The notes under the pieces were generated by a model. The model saw nothing but the letters and a program-made list of their open reading frames with translations, did no database searches and was not told where the DNA came from. Both the position numbers and the translations under genes were made by a program. Shown one piece after another: positions 1-6,212 of a stretch of 6,613 bases of DNA. The stretch covers positions 1 to 6,613 of the forward strand of contig VBLM01000671.1 in NCBI GenBank assembly GCA_005879095.1. The letters are read 5' to 3'. How positions within the stretch are numbered: the stretch's first letter is position 1; every line of letters begins with the position of its first letter. This DNA comes from Deltaproteobacteria bacterium. GTDB taxonomy: Bacteria > Myxococcota > Myxococcia > Myxococcales > 40CM-4-68-19.

Positions 1-917
1 CCGACGAGGCCGAAGTCGAGCAGGCCGATCCGGTTCCCCTCGATGACGATGACGTTGCCGGGGTGCGGATCGCCGTGGAAGAGCCCGTCGGTGAAGAGCT
101 GGTGGAAGCTCGCGTCGAGGATGTTCCTGGCGAGCTGCTTCTTGTCCACGCCGCTCGGGTCCTGGAGGACTTCCTTGAGCTTGCGGCCCTTCAGTTCCTG
201 CAGCGTGATCACCGTCTTGCACGAAAGCTCGCGGTACAGCTTCGGAATCACCACGTACGGCCGCTCGGCGTGGTTTTTCGCGAACTCCTCGATGTTGCGC
301 GCCTCATTCTCGAAATCGAGCTCGAGCAGCATCGCGTTGCGGAATTCGGCGACGATGCCGGTGGGCGTGTAGATGCCGGTCTCCTCGATCACACCCTCGA
401 GGAAGCGCGCCAGGTAGAAGAGCAGGTCGGTGTCGGAGCGGATCTGCGCCTCGATGACCGGGCGCTGCACCTTGACGACCACGTCCTCGCCGGTCTTCAG
501 CCGCGCGCGGTGGACCTGCGCGATCGAGGCCGACGCCATCGGTTCCGGATCGATCCTCGCGAACAGCGTGTTCGCGGGCTGGCCGAGGCCTTTCTCGATC
601 AGCTGCAGGACGGTCTGCAGCGGCATCGGCGCGGCGCTGTCCTGAAGGAGGGTGAGCTCGGTGATGAAATCGGGTGGGAGGATGTCGGGCCGCGAGGAGA
701 GGATCTGCCCGAGCTTGATGAAGGTCGGCCCCAGCTCCGCCAGCGTCTCGCGGAATCGCCGAGCGGTGCTACCCGGCGATGGCTTCTGCGCCTCTTCGCG
801 GCGGCCGAGGACATCCCAGATCTTCGCGCGATCCCACAGCTCGCCGAATCCGTGGCGCACGACCACCACGCTGATCTCGCGCAGCCGCTTCAAGTCCTGG
901 ACGGCCTGGATCGGCAT
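1..917 (-). CDS. UbiB/ABC1 (AarF/ADCK) family atypical kinase, C-terminus cut by window edge
   Basis: The 305 visible residues carry the full set of UbiB-family motifs in order: the KxGQ motif (FIKLGQ, K68-Q71), the alanine-rich nucleotide loop (MASASIAQ, 127-134), the ATP-binding lysine K149 in VVVKVQRP, ELDFENEARN (199-208), the catalytic-loop signature HGDPHPGN (281-288) and the DFG metal-binding motif (301-303). Proteins of this family have ATPase or kinase-like activity and support ubiquinone or other isoprenoid-lipid biosynthesis at the membrane. No catalytic residue is missing in the visible part; the C-terminal region, which often ends in membrane helices, lies outside the window. The ATG at 915-917 shares one base with the stop codon of the upstream cyclic-nucleotide-binding gene (TAATG), so translation is probably coupled. 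Family assignment is very secure. The exact substrate, and whether it is the orthologue of E. coli UbiB, cannot be told. Confidence 0.96.
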   Translation of the reverse strand, partial: MPIQAVQDLKRLREISVVVVRHGFGELWDRAKIWDVLGRREEAQKPSPGSTARRFRETLAELGPTFIKLGQILSSRPDILPPDFITELTLLQDSAAPMPLQTVLQLIEKGLGQPANTLFARIDPEPMASASIAQVHRARLKTGEDVVVKVQRPVIEAQIRSDTDLLFYLARFLEGVIEETGIYTPTGIVAEFRNAMLLELDFENEARNIEEFAKNHAERPYVVIPKLYRELSCKTVITLQELKGRKLKEVLQDPSGVDKKQLARNILDASFHQLFTDGLFHGDPHPGNVIVIEGNRIGLLDFGLV

Positions 918-1348
918 TACTCCATCAGCTTCTGCATGGTGTCTTCGCTGCGGAGCACGCCGACGCGGTGGAGCGCCTCGCGCGCCGCCGGATACTCGGC
1001 GAGGATTTTTTCCACCGCTGCCGAGGGGAACGCGACCAGGTCGGCGTCGGTGACCGCGGTACAGGTGGCGTTGCGCTTGTCGCCGTTGAGCACCGCCATC
1101 TCGCCGAAGAACTGGCCGTGGCCGAGCTTCGCGATCTCTTTCTCGCCCTCCAGCGAATCGGCGGTGACGCGGACCTGGCCGTTGGCGATGACGTAGAACT
1201 CGCCGCCCGCGTCGCCCTCGCGGAAGATCACCTCGCCGGCCTTCACGCGTTTGCGGTGCGAGAGTTTGAGGAACTCCTTGCGCCCGGCCGCATCGAGCGC
1301 CTCGAACAGGTGCGACACTTTCGCCAGCTCGTTCAGGTCGAGGTCCAT
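917..1348 (-). CDS. Stand-alone cyclic nucleotide-binding domain protein (Crp/PKA-R fold, no DNA-binding domain)
   Basis: This 143-residue protein consists of a single cNMP-binding domain. After an N-terminal helix (LFEALDAAGRKEFLKL, 14-29) come the beta-barrel strands with the family hallmarks: GEVIFREGD (38-46), a YVIANGQVRV strand (52-61) and the phosphate-binding cassette from F81 to A98 (FGEMAVLNGDKRNATCTA). The cassette keeps the glutamate (E83) and arginine (R92) that bind ribose and phosphate in cAMP and cGMP receptors, so ligand binding is plausible. The chain ends about 45 residues after the cassette, without the helix-turn-helix domain of Crp/Fnr regulators, so it is unlikely to be a transcription factor. 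It is the first gene of a two-gene unit with the UbiB kinase. No good Shine-Dalgarno sequence precedes the ATG. The ligand and partner are inferred only from the family and neighbour. Confidence 0.9.
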   Translation of the reverse strand: MDLDLNELAKVSHLFEALDAAGRKEFLKLSHRKRVKAGEVIFREGDAGGEFYVIANGQVRVTADSLEGEKEIAKLGHGQFFGEMAVLNGDKRNATCTAVTDADLVAFPSAAVEKILAEYPAAREALHRVGVLRSEDTMQKLME

Positions 1349-1390
1349 GAAGGGAGTTTTTCACAGCCACCGAGTGAGATCCACATCTGC

Positions 1391-1407
1391 TATCGTGCCG
1401 GCCCTGG
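1391..1407 (+). promoter_or_regulatory. Predicted promoter -10 element giving a near-leaderless transcript
   Basis: TATCGT at 1391-1396 fits a TAnnnT -10 element. Standard spacing puts the transcript start near 1403, five bases before the ATG at 1408. No purine-rich ribosome site lies between. The ten-base core TATCGTGCCG occurs again at 3850-3859, in the same position before another gene. No convincing -35 box is visible. The call rests on spacing and recurrence. Confidence 0.45.
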
Positions 1408-2724
1408 ATGGAACGCGTGATGCATCCCAGCGCGACGCGCGTCGCGTTCGCCGCCACCCTGCTGACCTGCGCCGCCCTGGTCGTCGCGCCATGGCGGGGA
1501 CACGTCGACGACACGGACGCCCAGCTTTATCTGGTCATCGAACGCACGATGGCGCGCGCGCACGAGTGGTTCGATCTGCGCTGTTTGCCCGGATTCTATC
1601 CGTCCTTTCGCGAGCATTTGCCTTTCGCATTCTGGCCCGGCATTGCAGCGATTCGTCTCTTCGGTGAATGGGCCGTCAATCCGCTCAGCGCCCTCTTCAC
1701 GCTCGCGGCGATTTACCTGGCGGGCAGGATCGCGGCCCGCATCGGCGGCACCTGGGCGGGCGTCGCGGCGATGTTCCTGCTCGGGACCTGCGAGGTGATC
1801 TGGCAGTACGGCGGCCGGCCCTTGATCGAGCCTGCGCTGTATCTGTTTGCCACCGCAGCCGCGGCCGCTGCGCTCGAGGATCGCTGGATTCTGGCCGCAA
1901 TCCTCGGCGCGGTTGCGACGTTGATCAAGGGCCCTTTTGGTCTCCTGCCACTCGGCTGCGTGGCCGTGACGCGATTGCCTGACAAGAGAGCGCCGATTGC
2001 CGTCGTTTCTGCCGTGCTTCCGTTTGCCTTGTTCATCTGGCTCGACCCAGGAGGAGGGTGGCGCACGCAGTATCTGCACGACCGGCTGCTGGGACTGGCG
2101 GGCGGCAGCATCAACAACGGAATCGTGATGTGGTGGTTTCCCTTTTCCGTCGTCGCGCGGCGATTCTGGCCGGGTTTCCCATTTCTCATTCTCGGGTTGG
2201 CGCAAGCAGTGCGAAACCCTCGACTGCGTCCGCTCGCCGGGGCCTGCGTACTGATGGTCGCGCTCCTCTGCATTCCCGAGCGCAAGTGGGGAAATCACGC
2301 TTACGTTGCCTTTCCCTTGCTGGGAGCGCTGGCGGGCGTCGCGGCCGGATCGCTCCTCGAGAGGGTGAAACCGCAGGCGATGGCAGTCACTCTGGCGATG
2401 GCGTCGGTCGTCGCCTGGGCTGGATCCATCTCCGGAATCTGGGCTCGGGTGCTGAAGCCGCCTTGTGTCTTCTCGACGACGCTCGCGCCCGCGCTCGACG
2501 GACTGAAGCCGGACGACCCGATCCTGGTCGTCTCCCCCGAGGTCGAGACATTGGCGATCGTGGAGTTGGCGGCGGGGAGGAAGTTATCGCCCTGGCCGGC
2601 ACAAGCGTTGCCAGCCGACGGCACGATTCACAGTGCCGTCATCCGCGACGGTATCGCCGTACCTCAATCCTGGATGACGATCGCAAAGAGCGGCGGCTGG
2701 TCGTTCGCCTCAGATCGTCACTGA
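1408..2724 (+). CDS. ArnT/PMT-like integral membrane glycosyltransferase (GT83/GT39 type)
   Basis: This 438-residue, very hydrophobic protein has the N-terminal layout of GT-C enzymes, which move a sugar from a polyprenyl-phosphate donor to lipid A, glycan or protein on the periplasmic side. After the first membrane helix (about 12-28) comes an acidic loop, HVDDTDAQLY (32-41); D37 to Y41 lines up with the DEARY catalytic stretch of ArnT. Then REHLPFAFWP (around 68-77) stands where ArnT has EKPPLxxW, followed by LFGEWAVN. A run of further helices follows, and the last 80 or so residues form a small soluble tail. It is shorter than ArnT (about 550 residues), mainly in the C-terminal domain. ATG 1408 is chosen because it follows the -10 element closely; ATG 1420, four codons in, is an alternative. 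The stop overlaps the end of the converging permease gene by seven bases. Donor and acceptor are unknown. Confidence 0.82.
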   Translation: MERVMHPSATRVAFAATLLTCAALVVAPWRGHVDDTDAQLYLVIERTMARAHEWFDLRCLPGFYPSFREHLPFAFWPGIAAIRLFGEWAVNPLSALFTLAAIYLAGRIAARIGGTWAGVAAMFLLGTCEVIWQYGGRPLIEPALYLFATAAAAAALEDRWILAAILGAVATLIKGPFGLLPLGCVAVTRLPDKRAPIAVVSAVLPFALFIWLDPGGGWRTQYLHDRLLGLAGGSINNGIVMWWFPFSVVARRFWPGFPFLILGLAQAVRNPRLRPLAGACVLMVALLCIPERKWGNHAYVAFPLLGALAGVAAGSLLERVKPQAMAVTLAMASVVAWAGSISGIWARVLKPPCVFSTTLAPALDGLKPDDPILVVSPEVETLAIVELAAGRKLSPWPAQALPADGTIHSAVIRDGIAVPQSWMTIAKSGGWSFASDRH

Positions 2725-3833
2725 GGCTTGCCGATGCCGAGGACGGACGTCCGCAGGGTCAAGAGCAATCCGGCGATCAGGATCAGGGCATTTGGTATCA
2801 GTCCCGCCGCCCAGGCATTCCATCCGCTCACGGTGAGCGCGACGGCCACTCGCGACAGCGCGTAATAGCTGACGAAAGCGCCCATGGTGATCAGGTAGGC
2901 CGAGCTCTTGCTGCCGCGGGCTCCGGTCGCGAGCGGCACGCCGAGGATGGCAAAGACGAAACAGGCGAAGGGGATCGCCCATCGCCGCACGAGCTCGAGG
3001 CGCATGCGGGCGGCCTGGTCGCGATCGTCGTCACCACCTCGGCGTTCGAGCTCCGCAACCCTCTGCCGCAAGACGGCATTCGAAAGCTGGATCTCGTTGT
3101 TCGAGAAGCGGTTCTTGCTCGCCGCCTGCACTCCCGCAACGAAGGTGCCCTCGTCGAAGCGCGCGACCGTCTCGCCCCGCGGCTCGGACCGGTGGATCTC
3201 ACCCTTGAACAAGTGAAGCATCAGCGCGTCGCCGCCGGTGTCTTCCACCCGCCCTCCTTCCGCAAGCGCGAGAAGCGGCGCTCCGTCACCGACCTCGTCC
3301 TCGATCAGCACTCCTTTCCAGAGACCCGATCCACCGTGCTCCTGCCCGCCGACATAGATCATGAAGCGCGGCAACCCGTCGTTGAAGAGACCGGGCGTCA
3401 AGCCCGACTGAAGGTTTCGCTTGATGACTTGATTGAGAACGCGATTGAGCTCCTGGAATCCCCAGGGTTCGGCCCAGTGGACGAGCGCGGCGACGGCGAC
3501 GCCAAGCGCGAGAGAAATGGCAATCGGCACGCGATAGAATCGGAGCGGAGGAACGCCCGCGGCGCTCATCGCAAGCAGTTCGCGATCCGAAGAAAGCCGG
3601 CCGATGCCGAGTTGAACACCGAGCATGAACGCGAGCGGCAACGCGACGACGAGGAAGTGCGGAGCCAGGGCCACCGTCAGCCGGCCCAGGTCGCCCAGGG
3701 TGACCGCGCTGCCGAAGACGATCTGATTGAGCTGCAGGAGCTGCAGGATGACCAGCAGCTGCACGATGGCGAGGATCCCGACCGCCAGGGGGACGAGGAT
3801 CTCGCGAAGGATGAGCCGATCGACGAGCGCCAT
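2718..3833 (-). CDS. lptF: LptF/LptG (YjgP/YjgQ) family LPS-export permease, most like LptF
   Basis: The 371-residue product has the family architecture: three N-terminal helices starting with DRLILREILVPLAVGI, a periplasmic beta-jellyroll domain (roughly 120-270), and three C-terminal helices beginning at RRWAIPFACFVFAILGVPLA. Between helices 2 and 3 sits the cytoplasmic coupling segment GRLSSDRELLAMSAAGV, which contacts the LptB ATPase in known complexes. LptF and LptG form the inner-membrane channel that extracts LPS and passes it to LptC and LptA. An open frame extends upstream to a TTG at 3866, but the ATG at 3833 is preferred because LptF proteins begin only a few residues before this first helix, and the longer form would overlap the divergent gene. 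No second permease gene is adjacent, unlike the usual lptF-lptG pair. The F/G choice is less certain than the family. Confidence 0.9.
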   Translation of the reverse strand: MALVDRLILREILVPLAVGILAIVQLLVILQLLQLNQIVFGSAVTLGDLGRLTVALAPHFLVVALPLAFMLGVQLGIGRLSSDRELLAMSAAGVPPLRFYRVPIAISLALGVAVAALVHWAEPWGFQELNRVLNQVIKRNLQSGLTPGLFNDGLPRFMIYVGGQEHGGSGLWKGVLIEDEVGDGAPLLALAEGGRVEDTGGDALMLHLFKGEIHRSEPRGETVARFDEGTFVAGVQAASKNRFSNNEIQLSNAVLRQRVAELERRGGDDDRDQAARMRLELVRRWAIPFACFVFAILGVPLATGARGSKSSAYLITMGAFVSYYALSRVAVALTVSGWNAWAAGLIPNALILIAGLLLTLRTSVLGIGKPQ

Positions 3834-3842
3834 GCCGGTTGC

Positions 3843-3865
3843 ACTGTAGTATCGTGCCGCGCTCA
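3843..3865. promoter_or_regulatory. Predicted overlapping divergent promoters between lptF and the membrane-protein gene
   Basis: Only 32 bases separate the two divergent starts. On the plus strand TATCGT (3850-3855), or alternatively TAGTAT (3847-3852), is a -10 candidate that puts the transcript start 4-7 bases before ATG 3866. On the minus strand TACAGT (3848 down to 3843) would start lptF RNA about three bases before its ATG. The shared core ACTGTAGT (3843-3850) is partly symmetric. Neither start codon has a Shine-Dalgarno sequence. No good -35 boxes are seen, so this is an inference from position and -10 likeness. Confidence 0.4.
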
Positions 3866-4387
3866 ATGGAACGTGCGCTGCCGCTGGCCGGGTGGGAAAA
3901 TTTCTACGTCATCGTCGGCTCTTCGGCGGCGGCGCTGACCGGCCTGCAGTTCGTGGTGATGACGCTGATCGGCGTCGATACCGGGAAGGCCGGCAAAGCC
4001 GAGGTCCGCGCTTTCGGCACCCCGACGGTGGTGCACTTCTGCTCGGTCCTGGTCTTCGCGTCGATCCTGAGCGTCCCCTGGCGGGAGATCTCGAACGCAG
4101 CAGCGGCGCTCGGCATCGCCGGCGCCCTCGGCGTCGTCTACGTAGCGGTGGTCATCATCCGCGCGCGCCGGCGGATGAGCTACAAACCGGTGCTCGAGGA
4201 CTGGCTCTTTCACGCTCTCTTTCCGCTGATCGCGTACGCGGCGGTGCTGGTGGCGGCCATCGTGCTCGCGGCGTATCCGGCGGGCCTGTTCGTGGTCGCG
4301 GCGGCCGCGCTGATCCTGTTGCTGATCGGAATCCACAACTCCTGGGACTCGGTGATCTACATCGCCATCGACCGCCCCAAGGAACAG
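3866..4387 (+). CDS. Conserved five-helix membrane protein of unknown function, natural stop codon apparently lost
   Basis: From ATG 3866 the product begins MERALPLAGWENFYVIVGSS and has about five membrane helices (12-36, 54-71, 79-98, 118-136, 139-156), separated by short loops with a basic patch RARRRMSYKP (99-108). I know similar small uncharacterised membrane proteins starting W-x-NFYVIVGSSAxALTGLQFVV, but no function. Family-like sequence stops at IAIDRPKEQ (about 166-174). After that the frame stays open with no stop: it runs through the next gene in a wrong, arginine-rich frame and then joins the glycosyltransferase frame at 4772, so a gene finder may report one protein ending at 5941. 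The listed end is where plausible sequence ceases, not a stop codon. The start is supported by the promoter-like sequence just upstream; TTG 3839 and GTG 3854 are less likely. Confidence 0.65.
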
Positions 4388-4775
4388 GCTCGCGGCGATC
4401 GTCGCGATCGGCGCGGGCCGGATCGCGTTCTACTACCTGATCTACGAGCCGATCTCCGGCCGGCGGGGCGAACTGGTCGGCAGCGACTTCGAGCCGCTGC
4501 GAGCGTTCCTGAACGTTCAGCGCGTGGGGTATCTGTCCGACGAGGCAGTCGATGCCGATCCGTCGCTGCCGCGGAGATTCGACAACGGCGACATGATGTA
4601 CGCGCAGGCGCAGTACGCGCTGGCGCCGGTGATCCTGGCGCATGCCGATCGGGATCTGCCGCTGGCGGTCGCCAACTTCGCCGATGTCACCAAGCTGGAA
4701 GCGCTGATCGCGGCCGGCCGCTACGAGGTCGTCGCGCGGCCGGCGCCGACCATCGCGCTCCTGCGCCGCAGATGA
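4383..4775 (+). CDS. Small membrane-anchored protein of unknown function, start codon missing
   Basis: In the frame ending at the TGA 4773-4775 there is protein-like sequence from 4383: a probable N-terminal anchor (LAAIVAIGAGRIAFYYLIY) followed by a soluble part of about 105 residues with the patterns VGYLSDEAVD, YAQAQYALAPVIL and a closing ALLRRR. The part after the helix would lie in the periplasm. I recall similar small proteins, and similar tails, next to membrane glycosyltransferases, so it may be an accessory subunit of the next gene's enzyme; this is inference. The frame is closed upstream by TGA 4353-4355, and no ATG, GTG or TTG occurs before GTG 4524, which would cut off the anchor. 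A start codon is therefore apparently lost together with the previous gene's stop. Its own stop overlaps the next start as ATGA, typical of coupled genes. Confidence 0.55.
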   Translation, partial: NRLAAIVAIGAGRIAFYYLIYEPISGRRGELVGSDFEPLRAFLNVQRVGYLSDEAVDADPSLPRRFDNGDMMYAQAQYALAPVILAHADRDLPLAVANFADVTKLEALIAAGRYEVVARPAPTIALLRRR

Positions 4776-5941
4776 GATGGACGCTCGCGATCCTCGGTGC
4801 TACGGCCGTGTTCTCGGCGTCGTCGACCGTGCACCTCTTTACGGGCGTGCCGGCGGTCGCGATCGACGGTCCGCTGGTCGTTGCGGCGTCGGTATTCCTG
4901 TGGAAGCGCAGCCGCGAAGAGAAGGCACCAGCAGCGGGTCGCACCATCTTCTTCGCAGCGTGCGCCGTCGCCGCTGCGGCCCTGATCGATCACATCGCGC
5001 GCTATCCGGATGGCGGAAACGACGCGTTCATCATCTGGAACCTGCGGGCGCGGTGGCTCTTTCGCGCCGGCGCCGGCTTTCGATCCGCGTTTTCGCCGGA
5101 AATTCTCTTCTGGACGCACCAGGATTACCCGCTGCTGCTGCCCGGTCTGGTTGCGGGCGGCTTCGAATTGCTCGGCCGCGAAAGCAGAGCGGTGCCGGCG
5201 GTCATCGCGGTGTTGTTCACCGCCTGCTCCGTCGCCATCGTCGTTGCCGGCGCTCCAGTCGAAAAGCGCTGGTGGGCGGGCCTGGCGATGGTCACGACGC
5301 CGGCGCTGGTCATGCTCGGCGCGACCGAGCAGGCCGATCTGCCGCTGGCGGCATTCACGGCGGCGGCGATCGCGATCCTGATCGTCAAGGAGCCTGGTGA
5401 CCTGCGCGCGATCGCGGCGGCCGGAGCGTTCGCCTCGATGGCCGCCTGGACCAAGAACGAAGGCCTGCTCAACGGACTTCTGATCGCATCAGCGGTCTTG
5501 CTTACCGAACGGCGGCTCTCTTCGCTCGTCGCGTTTGGCGCCGGCGCGTTGCCATTCCTCAGCTTGCTCGCGGTCTTCAAGCTCGGCTACGTCCCGCCCA
5601 ACGATCTGGCGTACAGCCTGTCGCTGGCTCGCGCGATCAGCGTCGATCGCTGGTGGACGCTGCTCTTGCTCATCGGTCGCCGGATCGTGCTGCTGCAAGC
5701 ATGGGGGCTTCACTTGCTCGCCCTCGTCGTCTGGGCGGTCTTCGCCCGGAAGTGGAGCGCGGCGCCTCCGCAACTCCGCTGGCTCTCCTGGTTTCCGCTG
5801 GCGACGATGCTCGTCCACCTCGGCATCCTGCTCATGCAGCCGCACGATTTGACCTTCATGTTCAAGGTGACGATCGATCGCCTGCTGATCCAACTCTGGC
5901 CGTCGATCGTGCTGCTCATTTCGCATCGGGAGGCGTCTTGA
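4772..5941 (+). CDS. Integral membrane glycosyltransferase, GT39/PMT-like
   Basis: This 389-residue protein has around ten predicted membrane helices and a GT-C-type first periplasmic loop, GGNDAFIIWNLRARWLF (81-97), where D84 is the likely catalytic acid. It is followed by HQDYPLLLPG (116-125), which takes the place of the EKPPL-type motif in this superfamily. Further landmarks are WTKNEGLLNG after the middle helices and FMFKVTIDRLLIQLWP near the end. Enzymes of this kind use polyprenyl-phosphate sugars to build envelope glycans. It lacks the large soluble C-terminal domain of many relatives; the small protein encoded just upstream could supply that part. The ATG overlaps the upstream stop (ATGA), and its own stop overlaps the next gene's TTG start (TTGA), so it lies in a tightly coupled set. 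Donor and acceptor cannot be deduced. Confidence 0.82.
   Translation: MRWTLAILGATAVFSASSTVHLFTGVPAVAIDGPLVVAASVFLWKRSREEKAPAAGRTIFFAACAVAAAALIDHIARYPDGGNDAFIIWNLRARWLFRAGAGFRSAFSPEILFWTHQDYPLLLPGLVAGGFELLGRESRAVPAVIAVLFTACSVAIVVAGAPVEKRWWAGLAMVTTPALVMLGATEQADLPLAAFTAAAIAILIVKEPGDLRAIAAAGAFASMAAWTKNEGLLNGLLIASAVLLTERRLSSLVAFGAGALPFLSLLAVFKLGYVPPNDLAYSLSLARAISVDRWWTLLLLIGRRIVLLQAWGLHLLALVVWAVFARKWSAAPPQLRWLSWFPLATMLVHLGILLMQPHDLTFMFKVTIDRLLIQLWPSIVLLISHREAS
5928..5933 (+). promoter_or_regulatory. Ribosome binding site for the NIPSNAP-type gene
   Basis: GGGAGG lies four bases before TTG 5938. It is one of the few clear Shine-Dalgarno-like sequences in the window, and it supports the unusual TTG start, which overlaps the preceding stop (TTGA). 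Confidence 0.6.
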
Positions 5942-6200
5942 TCACCTGCTGCATCCGCTACGTTATCGCGCCGGGAAAAACCGCTGAGTTCGAGGAATAC
6001 GGGCGGCGGTGGATCGAATTGATCGCGAAGTACGGCGGCACGCACCACGGATATTTCCTTCCCGACCCGCAGCCGGAGTTGGATACCTCGTTCAGCTTTC
6101 CCGGGCTCGGTGCGGCAGGTGCGAAGGACGTCGCGATCGCGCTCTACAGTTTTTCGAATGCTTCACCAGCTACGAACGAACGTTCGTCAGGCGCATCTAG
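5938..6200 (+). pseudogene. NIPSNAP-family protein gene, disrupted by an internal deletion and frame change
   Basis: The TTG start gives MITCCIRYVIAPGKTAEFEEY, then GGTHHGYFLP (33-42) and DVAIALYSF (64-72). These are the conserved first half of bacterial NIPSNAP proteins, small ferredoxin-like alpha/beta barrels of roughly 100-120 residues and unclear function. Right after ALYSF the frame loses family likeness, while another frame supplies the family's last block, ECFTSYERTFVRRI, ending at TAG 6198-6200. The segment normally between these blocks, about 25-30 residues including the AYExYR and DPEC-like parts, is absent from every frame. The join lies near the T-run at 6150-6154. The lesion implies loss of 3n+1 bases, probably 80-90. 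The unshifted frame would run on to 6375 over the amidohydrolase gene. Decay is the likely reading; an assembly collapse is the alternative. Confidence 0.72.
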
Positions 6201-6212
6201 TACAATCGCCAC
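6201..6212 (+). promoter_or_regulatory. Predicted -10 element for a leaderless amidohydrolase transcript
   Basis: TACAAT at 6201-6206 differs from the TATAAT consensus by one base. Six bases separate it from GTG 6213, so the predicted transcript start is the first base of the start codon. It follows directly on the TAG stop of the preceding gene. No Shine-Dalgarno sequence is present, and no clear -35 box. Confidence 0.5.

Noticed and set aside
63..1196. A 377-codon open frame on the plus strand opposite the kinase and sensor genes
   Set aside because: It is the antisense of two genes with clear family motifs, and its product is rich in R, L, E and D with no recognisable domain. Long shadow frames are expected in GC-rich DNA.
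1361..1377. TCAC...GTGA arms in the divergent gap near the cyclic-nucleotide protein gene, suggestive of a Crp site
   Set aside because: The arms are in the opposite orientation to the TGTGA-N6-TCACA consensus, and only four bases pair. The neighbouring sensor protein has no DNA-binding domain.
1390..2298. A 302-codon minus-strand frame opposite the first glycosyltransferase
   Set aside because: It is charged and low in complexity, while the plus strand shows membrane helices and GT-C motifs. It is a shadow.
2700..2740. Possible bidirectional terminator between the convergent genes
   Set aside because: The stop codons overlap, and I see neither a stable hairpin nor a T-run on either strand.
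3729..3760. Repeated GAGCTGCAG-like units
   Set aside because: They fall in the lptF helix coding for an L/Q-rich run and are explained by codon use.
2058..3938. A 626-codon plus-strand open frame across the glycosyltransferase end and lptF
   Set aside because: It spans two convergent real genes in wrong frames and gives low-complexity R/G/D-rich sequence without motifs.
6176..6187. Perfect 12-base palindrome ACGAACGTTCGT at about -37 to -26 of the amidohydrolase start, a possible operator
   Set aside because: It encodes part of the conserved YERTFV block of the NIPSNAP gene, and about one or two such palindromes are expected by chance in a window this size.
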